Below, piece by piece: positions 43,730 to 51,669 of a stretch of 64,000 nucleotides of DNA (within the stretch, counting starts at the first letter, position 1; every line of letters starts with the position of its first letter). The translations under genes were made by a program, and so were the position numbers. Source of the stretch: JBFXCS01 sp050181915 (GTDB lineage: Bacteria; Actinomycetota; Thermoleophilia; Miltoncostaeales; Miltoncostaeaceae). The stretch is from the NCBI GenBank assembly GCA_050181915.1, contig JBFXCS010000001.1:744001-808000 (forward strand). Reading direction: 5' to 3'. Under the pieces are notes generated by a model that was given only the letters and a program-made list of their open reading frames with translations, was not told the DNA's origin and did no database searches.

Positions 43730-43877
43730 TCCGACGGGGGCCCCGTATGGCATCCTTGCGCGCGGGGCGCGGCGGGTCCGCTTCTACACACCCTGTGGAC
43801 GCACGCGTGGGAACTTCACGGCCGGATAACGGACGCCGTCACATCCGGCGGCGGTCTCGGCGGAGGAGGAGGGGCGG

Positions 43878-44870
43878 ATGACGCAGGCTGCGCAGCTCGA
43901 CGTGCTGGGCATCGGCAACGCGATCGTGGACGTGCTGTCACACACCGACGACGCGTTCCTCGAGGCCGAGGGGCTCGTCAAGGGCTCGATGACGCTGATC
44001 GACGCCGACCGCGCCGACCAGCTCTACGCCCACATGGGCTCGGCCGTCGAGGTGTCGGGCGGCTCGGTCGCCAACTCCGTCGCCGGCGCCGCCTCCTTCG
44101 GCTCGAAGGTCGCCTACATCGGCAAGGTGCGCGACGACCAGCTGGGCGAGATCTTCGCCCACGACATCCATTCGCTGGGCGTCCGCTTCGACACCTCCCG
44201 CGCCCCGTCGGGCCCGCCCACGGCCCGCTGCTTCATCCTCGTCACCCCGGACGCCCACCGCACCATGTCCACCTACCTCGGGGCCTGCGTCGACCTCGGG
44301 CCGGAGGACATCGACGTCGACCTGGTGCAGAGCGCCGCCGTCACCTACCTCGAGGGCTACCTCTGGGATCCGCCCCGCGCCAAGGAGGCCTTCCGGGTGG
44401 CGATGGCCGCCGCGCGCCGGGCCGAGCAGCGGGTCGCGATCTCGCTGTCCGACTCGTTCTGCGTGGAGCGCCATCGCGACGAGTTCCGCAGCCTGGTCGA
44501 CACCGACGTCGACGTGCTCTTCGCCAACGAGGACGAGATCCTCGCGCTCTACGAGGCGCCCGACCTGCCGTCCGCCATCGCGGCGGTCCGCGGCCGGTGC
44601 GAGATCGCCGCGATCACCCGCTCCGAGAAGGGCTCGATCATCGTGACCGCCGACGAGACGGTCGAGGTGCCGGCCGCGCCGGTCGAGCGGCTGCTGGATA
44701 CCACCGGCGCCGGCGACATGTACGCCGCGGGCTTCCTGCACGGGCTCACCCACGGCCGCTCGCTGTTCGAGTGCGGCAGCCTGGGCTCCCTGGCGGCCGC
44801 CGAGATCATCCAGCAGTGGGGCGCGCGCCCCTCCGAGGATCTCGCCCGGCTCGAGGCCGGGGTGGCGTAG
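43878..44870 (+). CDS. Adenosine kinase (PfkB family)
   Basis: Phosphorylates adenosine or a related nucleoside for purine salvage. The 330 residues match the bacterial adenosine kinase-like PfkB branch: VLGIGNAIVDVLSHTDDAFLE, GGSVANSVAGAASFGSKVAYIGKV, YLEGYLWDPP, and the catalytic DTTGAGDMYAAGFLHGL. A very strong Shine-Dalgarno (GGAGGAGGAGG) precedes ATG 43878. The 148-bp region upstream separates it from the catabolic operon; no terminator with a T-run is seen there. Placement beside purine breakdown suggests opposing salvage. Confidence 0.87.
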   Translation: MTQAAQLDVLGIGNAIVDVLSHTDDAFLEAEGLVKGSMTLIDADRADQLYAHMGSAVEVSGGSVANSVAGAASFGSKVAYIGKVRDDQLGEIFAHDIHSLGVRFDTSRAPSGPPTARCFILVTPDAHRTMSTYLGACVDLGPEDIDVDLVQSAAVTYLEGYLWDPPRAKEAFRVAMAAARRAEQRVAISLSDSFCVERHRDEFRSLVDTDVDVLFANEDEILALYEAPDLPSAIAAVRGRCEIAAITRSEKGSIIVTADETVEVPAAPVERLLDTTGAGDMYAAGFLHGLTHGRSLFECGSLGSLAAAEIIQQWGARPSEDLARLEAGVA

Positions 44871-44884
44871 CCCGAGGGCGTTGC

Positions 44885-44890
44885 TAGGGT
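44885..44890 (+). promoter_or_regulatory. -10 box of a probable leaderless transcript (cysK)
   Basis: TAGGGT ends 7 nt before GTG 44898. Confidence 0.35.
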
Positions 44891-44897
44891 CCGCCGG

Positions 44898-45827
44898 GTG
44901 CCGATCGCCGACTCCATCCTCGATCTCGTCGGTCGTACGCCGCTCGTGCGCCTGGCGCGCATCTCCGAGGGCAGCGGCGCCACCGTCCTCGGCAAGCTGG
45001 AGGCCGCCAACCCGGCCGGCTCGGTGAAGGACCGCATCGGCCTCGCGATGATCGAGGCCGCCGAGGCGGAGGGCCTGCTCACGCCCGGCAGGAGCGTCGT
45101 GGTCGAGCCCACCTCGGGCAACACCGGCATCGCCCTGGCGTTCGTGTGCGCGGCGAAGGGCTACCGCTGCATCCTCACCATGCCGGAGACGATGAGCGTC
45201 GAGCGGCGCACCCTGCTGCGGGCCTACGGCGCCGAGCTGGTGCTCACCCCGGGCAACCAGGGCATGGACGGCGCCATCGCCACGGCCGAGGACATCGCGG
45301 CCGACACGCCCGACTCGTTCCTGCCGCAGCAGTTCCAGAACCCCGCCAACCCCGAGATCCACCGGCGCACCACGGCCGAGGAGATCTGGGAGGACACCGG
45401 CGGCGCCATCGACGTCTTCGTCGCCGGCGTCGGCACCGGCGGCACCATCACCGGCACCGCCGAGGTGCTGAGGGAGCGCCGCCCCGGCCTCCTGACCGTC
45501 GCCGTGGAGCCCAGCGACTCCCCTGTGCTGTCGGGCGGCCACCCGGGCCCCCACAAGATCCAGGGCATCGGCGCCGGGTTCGTCCCCGGCGTGCTCGACA
45601 CGTCGGTCTACGACGAGGTGATCGCCGTGACGGCCGACGACGCCTTCGAGACGTCCCGCCGCCTCGCCCGCGAGGAGGGCATCCTGGCCGGCATCTCGGC
45701 CGGGGCGAACGTGTGGGCCGCGCTGCAGATCGCGCGCCGTCCCGAGCGGGCCGGCCAGACGATCGTCACCGTGCTCTGCGACACCGGCGAGCGCTACCTC
45801 TCGACGCCGGCGCTCTTCGGCGACTGA
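44898..45827 (+). CDS. cysK: Cysteine synthase (O-acetylserine sulfhydrylase)
   Basis: PLP enzyme that makes cysteine from O-acetylserine and sulfide, 309 residues. The PLP Lys is in NPAGSVKDRIGLAM, the substrate loop in VEPTSGNTGIALAF, the phosphate cup in GVGTGGTITGTAEVL, and the C-terminal GISAGANVWAAL and DTGERYLST are standard. GTG 44898 follows a -10 box. cysE lies 1 kb downstream, so the two enzymes that form the cysteine synthase complex are encoded close together; CymR-type regulators sense this complex. Confidence 0.95.
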   Translation: MPIADSILDLVGRTPLVRLARISEGSGATVLGKLEAANPAGSVKDRIGLAMIEAAEAEGLLTPGRSVVVEPTSGNTGIALAFVCAAKGYRCILTMPETMSVERRTLLRAYGAELVLTPGNQGMDGAIATAEDIAADTPDSFLPQQFQNPANPEIHRRTTAEEIWEDTGGAIDVFVAGVGTGGTITGTAEVLRERRPGLLTVAVEPSDSPVLSGGHPGPHKIQGIGAGFVPGVLDTSVYDEVIAVTADDAFETSRRLAREEGILAGISAGANVWAALQIARRPERAGQTIVTVLCDTGERYLSTPALFGD

Positions 45828-45839
45828 GCGGCGGGCGGG

Positions 45840-46502
45840 CTAGGCCCTCCGGATCATCAGGGTGCGGCGGCCGCCGCGCTCCCGGAAGCCGAGCTTCGCC
45901 AGGAAGGCCTGGCCGGGGCCGTCGGCCTCCACCTGCGCGGCGAGGTGGGTGCCGCGCGCCTCGCGCACCTGCTTTCCCACCTCGGCCAGCAGCAGGTGCC
46001 CGATGCCCCGGCGGCGCGCCTCGGGCACCACGCCGAGCCAGTTGATCCAGCCCTCGGGGACCATCGCCTGGGCGAACCCGACCAGGCCGTCCCCGTCGAA
46101 CGCCACCTGGAAGGCGTCGAAGCCCTCGGCGCTCTCATAGCCGGTGGGCTGGCCCATCTCGCAGAAGGCGGCCAGGCCCTCCATCGCAGCGGCCTCGGCG
46201 GCGCCGAAGCGGTCGGCCCAGTCGTTGCGGTACTCCTCGACGCGGACGCCGGGCACCGGGGTCGCGCGCGGCAGGCCCTCGAGCGGGCGCGCCATCACCG
46301 CCGTGCGGGCGTAGGCCTCGAAGCCCTCCGCCGCGAGGAGGGCGGCCAGGCCGTCGCCGTCGGCGACCTCGGCGTCCCAGGGCGGGTCGGGCAGCCTGCC
46401 CAGCAGCTCGCGCAGGGCGTCCGGACCGTCGGCGCGCAGGCCGTCGAGGCGCAGCGCGGCGGCGGTGGGGGAGGGCCCCGGCCGGCAGGAGGCCCCGCTC
46501 AC
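45840..46502 (-). CDS. GNAT-family acetyltransferase
   Basis: A 220-residue N-acetyltransferase with a degenerate N-terminal half and a C-terminal GNAT domain: INWLGVVPEARRRGIGHLLLAEVGKQVREARG (acetyl-CoA-binding R-R-G-I-G-H) and AQVEADGPGQAFLAKLGFRERG. It is organised like the duplicated GNATs in which only the second domain binds cofactor. GTG 46502 lies 7 bp after the NIL-domain gene stop on the same strand, so they form an operon. Substrate unknown. Confidence 0.75.
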   Translation of the reverse strand: MSGASCRPGPSPTAAALRLDGLRADGPDALRELLGRLPDPPWDAEVADGDGLAALLAAEGFEAYARTAVMARPLEGLPRATPVPGVRVEEYRNDWADRFGAAEAAAMEGLAAFCEMGQPTGYESAEGFDAFQVAFDGDGLVGFAQAMVPEGWINWLGVVPEARRRGIGHLLLAEVGKQVREARGTHLAAQVEADGPGQAFLAKLGFRERGGRRTLMIRRA

Positions 46503-46509
46503 GGCGACG

Positions 46510-46746
46510 CTACTCGAGGTACGCCTCCAGGTCATCGACCCGCACGCCCAGGCCCTCCAGGTGCCGGCGGGCCTCGTCGATGCGCTGCTCGGTGCCGGTG
46601 ACCTCCATCACCACCCACCCGGTCGTCTCGCGGATGTCGGCGCGGCGGATGTTGGTCACCACGTCGAAGCGCTTGCCCAGGGAGTAGATGACCGGCTCCC
46701 GGATGAGCTGCTCGGGGAAGGTGAGCTTCAGCTTCTGACGTTTCAA
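46510..46746 (-). CDS. NIL-domain protein
   Basis: A 78-residue protein consisting almost wholly of a NIL domain (KLKLTFPEQLIREPVIYSLGKRFDVVTNIRRADIRE, TTGWVVMEVTG). NIL domains occur at the C-terminus of MetN methionine importers and as small proteins near sulfur metabolism genes; they are ACT-like and may bind an amino acid. TTG 46746 is the start, with GAGGT 11 nt before. Divergent from cysE with only 42 bp between, so a sulfur-linked role is likely. Confidence 0.8.
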   Translation of the reverse strand: MKRQKLKLTFPEQLIREPVIYSLGKRFDVVTNIRRADIRETTGWVVMEVTGTEQRIDEARRHLEGLGVRVDDLEAYLE

Positions 46747-46774
46747 CGTCGAGGCACCTCGCGACAGGGGGCGC

Positions 46775-46783
46775 CTATACTAG
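46775..46783. promoter_or_regulatory. Overlapping divergent -10 boxes of cysE and the NIL gene
   Basis: CTATACTAG reads as TATACT (46776-46781) for cysE on the plus strand, 7 nt before its ATG, and as TAGTAT (46782-46777) on the minus strand toward the NIL gene. Two polymerases could not use both at once. Confidence 0.5.
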
Positions 46784-46788
46784 CCCGC

Positions 46789-47559
46789 ATGCCACGAACC
46801 TCGCTGCGTGCGGGAATCCGGCGGGCGGCGGGGTTGGTCCGCCGCGACATCGAGGCGGCCAGGGAGCGCGACCCCGCGGCCCAGTCGCTCGGCGAGGTGC
46901 TGCTCTGCTACCCGGGCCTCCACGCCCTCTGGATGCACCGGGTCGCCCACACCATGCACACCCGCGGCGCCCGCCTGCCGGCGCGCCTGCTCAGCCAGTT
47001 CTCGCGCTTCGTGACCGGCATCGAGATCCATCCGGGCGCGCGCATCGGCCCCGGCTTCTTCGTGGACCACGGCATGGGCGTCGTGATCGGCGAGACCACC
47101 TGGATCGGCGAGGACGTCACCGTCTACCAGGGGGTGACCCTGGGCGGGACGGGCAAGGAGACCGGCAAGCGCCACCCCACCGTGCGCGACGGGGTGATCG
47201 TCGGGACCGGCGCCCGCGTGCTGGGCCCGCTGGAGATCGGCGAGGGCGCCAAGATCGGCGCCGGCGCCATCGTCATCAAGGACGTGCCGCCCAACTCCAC
47301 CGTGGTCGGCAACCCCGGCCGGCCGGTGGTGGTGGACGGCCAGCGCGTGCCGCGCGACGTGCACCACCCGGACATCGAGCACACTCGCCTGCCCGACCCG
47401 GTCGCCGAGGCGATGACCACCCTCGTGCGGAGGATCACCGAGCTGGAGCGCGAGGTGGGCGACCTGCGCGCCGGTCGCGAGCCCGCCCCCCGCGACCGCA
47501 CCTCGGTCGCCGACGAGGTCACCTCCATCCTCGGCCTGAACGGCGGCGCCGGCATCTGA
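46789..47559 (+). CDS. cysE: Serine O-acetyltransferase
   Basis: Makes O-acetylserine for CysK. The 256 residues start with a helical domain (ARERDPAAQSLGEVLLCYPGLHALWMHRVAH) and continue with the left-handed beta-helix of hexapeptide repeats (GIEIHPGARIGPGFFVDHGMGVVIGETTWIGEDVTVYQGVTLGG, GVIVGTGARVLGPLEIGEGAKIGAGAIVIKDVP). It ends at ILGLNGGAGI; the terminal Ile is the residue that inserts into the CysK active site in cysteine synthase complexes. ATG 46789, leaderless by position. Confidence 0.95.
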   Translation: MPRTSLRAGIRRAAGLVRRDIEAARERDPAAQSLGEVLLCYPGLHALWMHRVAHTMHTRGARLPARLLSQFSRFVTGIEIHPGARIGPGFFVDHGMGVVIGETTWIGEDVTVYQGVTLGGTGKETGKRHPTVRDGVIVGTGARVLGPLEIGEGAKIGAGAIVIKDVPPNSTVVGNPGRPVVVDGQRVPRDVHHPDIEHTRLPDPVAEAMTTLVRRITELEREVGDLRAGREPAPRDRTSVADEVTSILGLNGGAGI

Positions 47560-47592
47560 GCCGCGGCGCACGGGGCGTCCGGGTCCCTCCGA

Positions 47593-47598
47593 TAGGAT
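47593..47598 (+). promoter_or_regulatory. -10 box of a probable leaderless transcript (pcrA)
   Basis: TAGGAT ends 6 nt before GTG 47605. Confidence 0.35.
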
Positions 47599-47604
47599 CG
47601 GAGA

Positions 47605-49758
47605 GTGCCGGAGGACGCCGCCGCCGCCCTGAACCCCCCGCAGCGGGAGGCGGTGCTGCACGACGAGGGCCCCCTGCTGGTGCTGGCGGGGGCGGGCAGC
47701 GGCAAGACCCGGGTCCTCACCCATCGCGTGGCCCGGCTCATCGGCGAGGCCGGGGTGCCGCCCGAGGCGATCCTGGCGATCACCTTCACCAACAAGGCCG
47801 CCGCGGAGATGCGCGAGCGCATCGCCCAGCTGGTCGGGCCGCGGGCCCGGGCGATCTGGGCCTGCACCTTCCACTCGGCGTGCGTGCGCATCCTGCGCCG
47901 GGAGGCACCCGCCGCCGGCTATCCGCGCGACTTCTCGATCTACGACGGCGACGACCAGCTCCGCCTCATCCGGCGCTGCCTGGTGGAGGACGAGGTCGAC
48001 CCGAAGCGGATGCCGCCGAAGGCCGTCCAGGCGCGCATCTCGGACGCGAAGAGCCGCCTGCAGGGCCCCGAGGACCTGGCGGCGCTGTCGGGCTCCTTCG
48101 CCGAGGAGATCATCGTCCGCGCGTACCGCCGCTACGCCGACGCGCTGCAGGCCAACGGGGCGATGGACTTCGACGACCTGCTCATGGTCACGGCGCAGCT
48201 GCTCGAGAGCGACGAGGGCGTCCGGGAGCGCTGGCAGTCGCGCTTCCGCCACGTGCTGGTCGACGAGTACCAGGACACCAACCACGCCCAGTACCGCCTG
48301 GTGCGCCTGCTGGGCGAGCCCCAGCGCAACGTGATGGCCGTGGGCGACGACGACCAGGGCATCTACTCGTGGCGCGGCGCCGACGTGCGCAACATCCTCG
48401 ACTTCGAGCACGACTACCCGGACGCCAAGGTCGTCGCGCTCGAGCAGAACTACCGCTCGACGGGCACGATCCTGCGCGCCGCGAACGCGGTGGTGTCGCA
48501 CAACCCCCATCGCCACCCGAAGCGGCTGTGGACCGACGCGGGCGACGGCGACCCGATCCAGGTGGTCGCCTGCCGCGACGAGCACGAGGAGGCCCGGGTC
48601 GTGGCGGGCGAGATCGACCGCGCCCTCGCCCGCGGCGAGTCGCTGGGCGAGGTCGCCGTCTTCTACCGCACCAACGCCCAGAGCCGCGCGATCGAGGATC
48701 AGCTGGTGCGGCGCGGCATCGGCTACACCGTGGTCGGCGGGCCGCGCTTCTACGAGCGGGCCGAGATCCGCGACCTGCTCTCCTACCTGCGCGTGGTGGC
48801 GAACCCGGCCGACACGATCGCCCTGGCGCGCATGCTGGGCGCGCCGAAGCGCGGCATCGGGCCCGGCGCCGTCGCGAAGATCCAGGCCTACGCCGACGCC
48901 TACGAGCTCGCCCCCGGCGACGTGCTGCTGCGCGCCGAGGAGGTGCCGGGCCTGCAGCCGGCCCAGCGGGCCACCCTGGTGGCCGCCGGCCGCCTGGTCG
49001 AGGACGTGCGCGACCGGCTGGCGGAGGGCGCGGGCCTCGACCACGTCATCCAGGACGTGCTCGACCGCTCCGGGCTGCTCGAGGCCCTGGGGCGGGAGGG
49101 CACCTTCGAGGCGCAGGGCCGGGTGGAGAACCTGGAGGAGATGGTGCGCGTGGGCGCCGAGTACTCGGCGGCCGCCGAGGAGCCGACCCTCGACGGCTTC
49201 CTCGAGGGCATCGCCCTCCAGGCCGACGCCGACCTGGTGGACGAGGAGGCCGGCACCGTCACCCTGATGACGATCCACAACGCCAAGGGCCTGGAGTTCG
49301 AGACGGCGATCATCACGGGGCTCGAGGAGGCCCTGTTCCCGCACGTCCGCTCCGACTCGCCCGAGGCCCTGGAGGAGGAGCGGCGCCTCTTCTACGTGGG
49401 GATCACGCGCGCGCGGCGCCACCTGCTCATCACCCACGCCGAGAGCCGCGCCATGCACGGAGGCCGCGACTACCGCCTGCCGTCGCGCTTCCTGGGCGAG
49501 CTGCCGGTGGACGCCCTGGCCGAGCCGCCCGGCGCCCGCCGGCGCGGCAACCCCTTCGCGGGCTTCACCGCCACCGACGCCGACGCCCCGCGCGCCTGGC
49601 GCCTCGCCACCGGCGACTCGGTGCTTCACGCCACCTTCGGCGAGGGCGTCGTGACCGGGGTGGAGAGCGGCGGCGAGCTGGTGCGGGTGCGCTTCGCCCA
49701 GGACGGGGCCGAGCGGCGCCTGATGGCGGGGGCCGCTCCGATGCGTAAGGTGTCGTAG
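47605..49758 (+). CDS. pcrA: ATP-dependent DNA helicase PcrA/UvrD
   Basis: Superfamily 1A 3'-5' helicase for repair and replication restart, 717 residues. Motif Q/I LNPPQREAV and LAGAGSGKTRVLTHR, Ia TFTNKAAAEMRERI, II VLVDEYQDTN, III GDDDQGIYSWRGAD, IV LEQNYRST, V TLMTIHNAKGLEF, VI RRLFYVGITRARRHL. The C-terminal tail (VLHATFGEGVVTGVESGGELVRVRF) is the Tudor-like RNA-polymerase-binding domain of PcrA/UvrD. GTG 47605 with a -10 box 6 nt before. Full length. Confidence 0.95.
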   Translation: MPEDAAAALNPPQREAVLHDEGPLLVLAGAGSGKTRVLTHRVARLIGEAGVPPEAILAITFTNKAAAEMRERIAQLVGPRARAIWACTFHSACVRILRREAPAAGYPRDFSIYDGDDQLRLIRRCLVEDEVDPKRMPPKAVQARISDAKSRLQGPEDLAALSGSFAEEIIVRAYRRYADALQANGAMDFDDLLMVTAQLLESDEGVRERWQSRFRHVLVDEYQDTNHAQYRLVRLLGEPQRNVMAVGDDDQGIYSWRGADVRNILDFEHDYPDAKVVALEQNYRSTGTILRAANAVVSHNPHRHPKRLWTDAGDGDPIQVVACRDEHEEARVVAGEIDRALARGESLGEVAVFYRTNAQSRAIEDQLVRRGIGYTVVGGPRFYERAEIRDLLSYLRVVANPADTIALARMLGAPKRGIGPGAVAKIQAYADAYELAPGDVLLRAEEVPGLQPAQRATLVAAGRLVEDVRDRLAEGAGLDHVIQDVLDRSGLLEALGREGTFEAQGRVENLEEMVRVGAEYSAAAEEPTLDGFLEGIALQADADLVDEEAGTVTLMTIHNAKGLEFETAIITGLEEALFPHVRSDSPEALEEERRLFYVGITRARRHLLITHAESRAMHGGRDYRLPSRFLGELPVDALAEPPGARRRGNPFAGFTATDADAPRAWRLATGDSVLHATFGEGVVTGVESGGELVRVRFAQDGAERRLMAGAAPMRKVS

Positions 49759-49777
49759 CACCGGACGAGGGGGGAGC

Positions 49778-50650
49778 GTGGGGGCGACGATCATCGACGG
49801 CCGGCAGGCCGCGGCCGAACTGCGAGCACGGGTCGCCGAGGGGGTCGCGGCGTTCACTGCCCGCCACGGGCGGGCACCCGGCCTGGTGGGCGTGCAGGTG
49901 GGCGACGACCCGGCCTCCGAGCTGTACCAGGCCGGCAAGGCGAAGGCCGCCGACGAGGCCGGGATGGCGTCGCGCCGCATCGTGCTGCCCGACACCACCT
50001 CGCAGGCCGCGCTCAACGGGCTCATCGACGAGCTGAACGCCGACGACTCGGTCGACGGCATGCTCGTGCAGCTGCCGGTGCCCGACCAGCTGTCCGAGGT
50101 GGTGATCGCCAACCGCATCCACCCCGACAAGGACGTCGACGGCTTCGCCCCGGTGAACCTGGGGCGCCTCGTGCGCGGCGAGCCCGGCTCCGTGCCGTGC
50201 ACCCCCGCCGGGATCATGTGGCTGCTGGACCGCGCCGGCGTGCCCCTGGAGGGCGCGACCGCGGTGGTGGTCGGCCGCAGCCTGATCGTGGGCAAGCCGA
50301 TGTCGCTGCTGCTCACCGCGCGCAGCGCCACGGTGACCGTGGCCCACTCGAGGACGCGCGACCTGCCCGCGCTCTGCCGCACCGCCGACGTGCTCGTGGC
50401 GGCGGTGGGACGACCGGAGATGGTGCGCGGCGACTGGGTGAAGCCGGGCGCCGCGGTCATCGACGTGGGCATCAACCGCACCGACGAGGGCCTGCGCGGC
50501 GACGTCGCGACGGCCGAGGCGGCCGAGGTGGCCGGATGGATCACCCCGGTGCCGGGGGGCGTCGGCCCCATGACCATCGCCTATCTGCTCGCCAACACGC
50601 TCGACGCCGCCCGGCGCCGGGTGGGTGACACCGACACGGGAGACGACTGA
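49778..50650 (+). CDS. folD: Methylenetetrahydrofolate dehydrogenase/cyclohydrolase
   Basis: Bifunctional FolD of 290 residues that interconverts methylene-THF and formyl-THF. PGLVGVQVGDDPASELYQAGKAKAADEAGM carries the catalytic Lys region, VDGMLVQLPVPDQL the substrate loop, HPDKDVDGFAPVNLGRL, the NADP-binding VVVGRSLIVGKPMSLLL, and the tail ITPVPGGVGPMTIAYLLANT is the family signature. GTG 49778 has GAGGGGGGAG upstream. npdG follows after 4 bp. Confidence 0.95.
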   Translation: MGATIIDGRQAAAELRARVAEGVAAFTARHGRAPGLVGVQVGDDPASELYQAGKAKAADEAGMASRRIVLPDTTSQAALNGLIDELNADDSVDGMLVQLPVPDQLSEVVIANRIHPDKDVDGFAPVNLGRLVRGEPGSVPCTPAGIMWLLDRAGVPLEGATAVVVGRSLIVGKPMSLLLTARSATVTVAHSRTRDLPALCRTADVLVAAVGRPEMVRGDWVKPGAAVIDVGINRTDEGLRGDVATAEAAEVAGWITPVPGGVGPMTIAYLLANTLDAARRRVGDTDTGDD

Positions 50651-50654
50651 CCCC

Positions 50655-51323
50655 ATGAGAATCGCGATCTTCGGCGGGACCGGTGACCTCGGACGTGGGC
50701 TCGCCGTGAACTTCGCGGCGGCCGGACACGAGATCGTCGTGGGGTCGCGCAGCCAGGAGCGGGCCGACCAGGCCGCCGAGACGCTGCGCGAGGCGCTCCC
50801 CGAGGGCACCTTCACGCCGCTCGAGAACGTGGCGGCGGCCGAGGCGGGCGAGGTCGCCATCGTCTCGATCCCCTACGAGGGCATCGAGGCGACGATCCCG
50901 CCGATGGCCTCGGCGCTGGCCGGCAAGGTGGTCATCTCGGTCGTCAACGCCATCAAGTTCGGCAAGTACGGAGCGCTCGCCGTGCGCGACGTGCCGCACG
51001 GCTCGTGCGCGGCGTGGATCCAGGAGCTCGCCCCCGAGGCGCGAGTCGTCGTGGCCTACAACAACCTGCCGGCCGCCGGCCTGCAGGCCCGCCACCACCT
51101 GAACGCCGACGTCCTGGTGGCCGGCAAGAGCAAGTCGGCGCGCGAGACGGTGATCGAGCTGACGTCGAGCATCCCGGGCACCCGCGGCCTCGACGCGGGC
51201 CCGCTCGCCAACGCGCTCGTCATCGAGGGCTCCACCGCCCTCATCATCAACCTCAACAACCGCTACAAGGGCGAGGGCGCCCTGGCGATCTCCGGCCTCG
51301 AGGAGGCCCCGCCCCGCCCGTAG
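50655..51323 (+). CDS. npdG: F420:NADPH oxidoreductase (NADPH-dependent F420 reductase)
   Basis: Reduces coenzyme F420 with NADPH or the reverse. The 222 residues start with a Rossmann turn, RIAIFGGTGDLGRGLAVNF; VGSRSQERA sets NADP specificity, then ISVVNAIKFGKYG, VVVAYNNLPAAGL, and LNNRYKGEGALAISGL follow as in archaeal and actinobacterial Fno/NpdG proteins. ATG 50655 is preferred to a longer form that runs into folD. Its presence shows the organism makes F420 and supports the F420 assignment of the PPOX protein at 8.4 kb. Confidence 0.9.
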   Translation: MRIAIFGGTGDLGRGLAVNFAAAGHEIVVGSRSQERADQAAETLREALPEGTFTPLENVAAAEAGEVAIVSIPYEGIEATIPPMASALAGKVVISVVNAIKFGKYGALAVRDVPHGSCAAWIQELAPEARVVVAYNNLPAAGLQARHHLNADVLVAGKSKSARETVIELTSSIPGTRGLDAGPLANALVIEGSTALIINLNNRYKGEGALAISGLEEAPPRP

Positions 51324-51401
51324 CCGGGCGCCGGCGAAGGAACGGGTCCCGCACGGCGGCGCGGCGCCTCACGGCGCCCGCCGCCGCCCTCGGCCCGATC
51401 G

Positions 51402-51425
51402 ACGTTGATCGAATGCGATCAACGT
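51402..51425 (+). repeat. Hairpin after npdG
   Basis: ACGTTGATC, loop GAATGC, GATCAACGT: a perfect 9-bp stem without T-run, in the 346-bp gap between convergent npdG and ilvD. The rest of that gap (51324-51669) has no supportable gene; it also holds a paired palindrome. Confidence 0.6.
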
Positions 51426-51528
51426 TGACGACATTGACGAGTCCGCCCGCCCGGTCGCGGTGACGCGGCGGGCCTCCGGGCCGTGAAGGCGCATGGCCAG
51501 GGGCTTCTGAGCCCCCTGTGATGCCTTT

Positions 51529-51564
51529 GGCCAATTGGCCGCGGACGCCGTGGCCAATTGGCCA
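51529..51564 (-). repeat. Paired-palindrome element, copy 3
   Basis: GGCCAATTGGCC (51529-51540), spacer GCGGACGCCG, TGGCCAATTGGCCA (51551-51564). Centres are 23 bp apart. The reverse complement spacer (CGGCGTCCGC) lines up with copies 1 and 2, so this copy points the other way. It sits between convergent gene ends. Confidence 0.8.
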
Positions 51565-51669
51565 ACCACCCCGCGGAGGCCCTGAAACCCCGAACCGGCC
51601 CGACGCCGCCTCGGCGACTGCGGACGCCGCGGGCGGAAGCGGATGCGCCGCTCACCGCCCGCCGGGGGC

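Noticed and set aside
43734..43746. ACGGGGGCCCCGT as terminator of the purine operon
   Set aside because: The palindrome leaves a loop of one base and no T-run follows, so it is not a workable intrinsic terminator.
46780..50577. Very long open frame on the minus strand across cysE, pcrA and folD
   Set aside because: High GC makes the antisense frame of real genes open; its translation is His/Arg/Gly-rich with no family motif, while the plus strand carries clear full-length enzymes.
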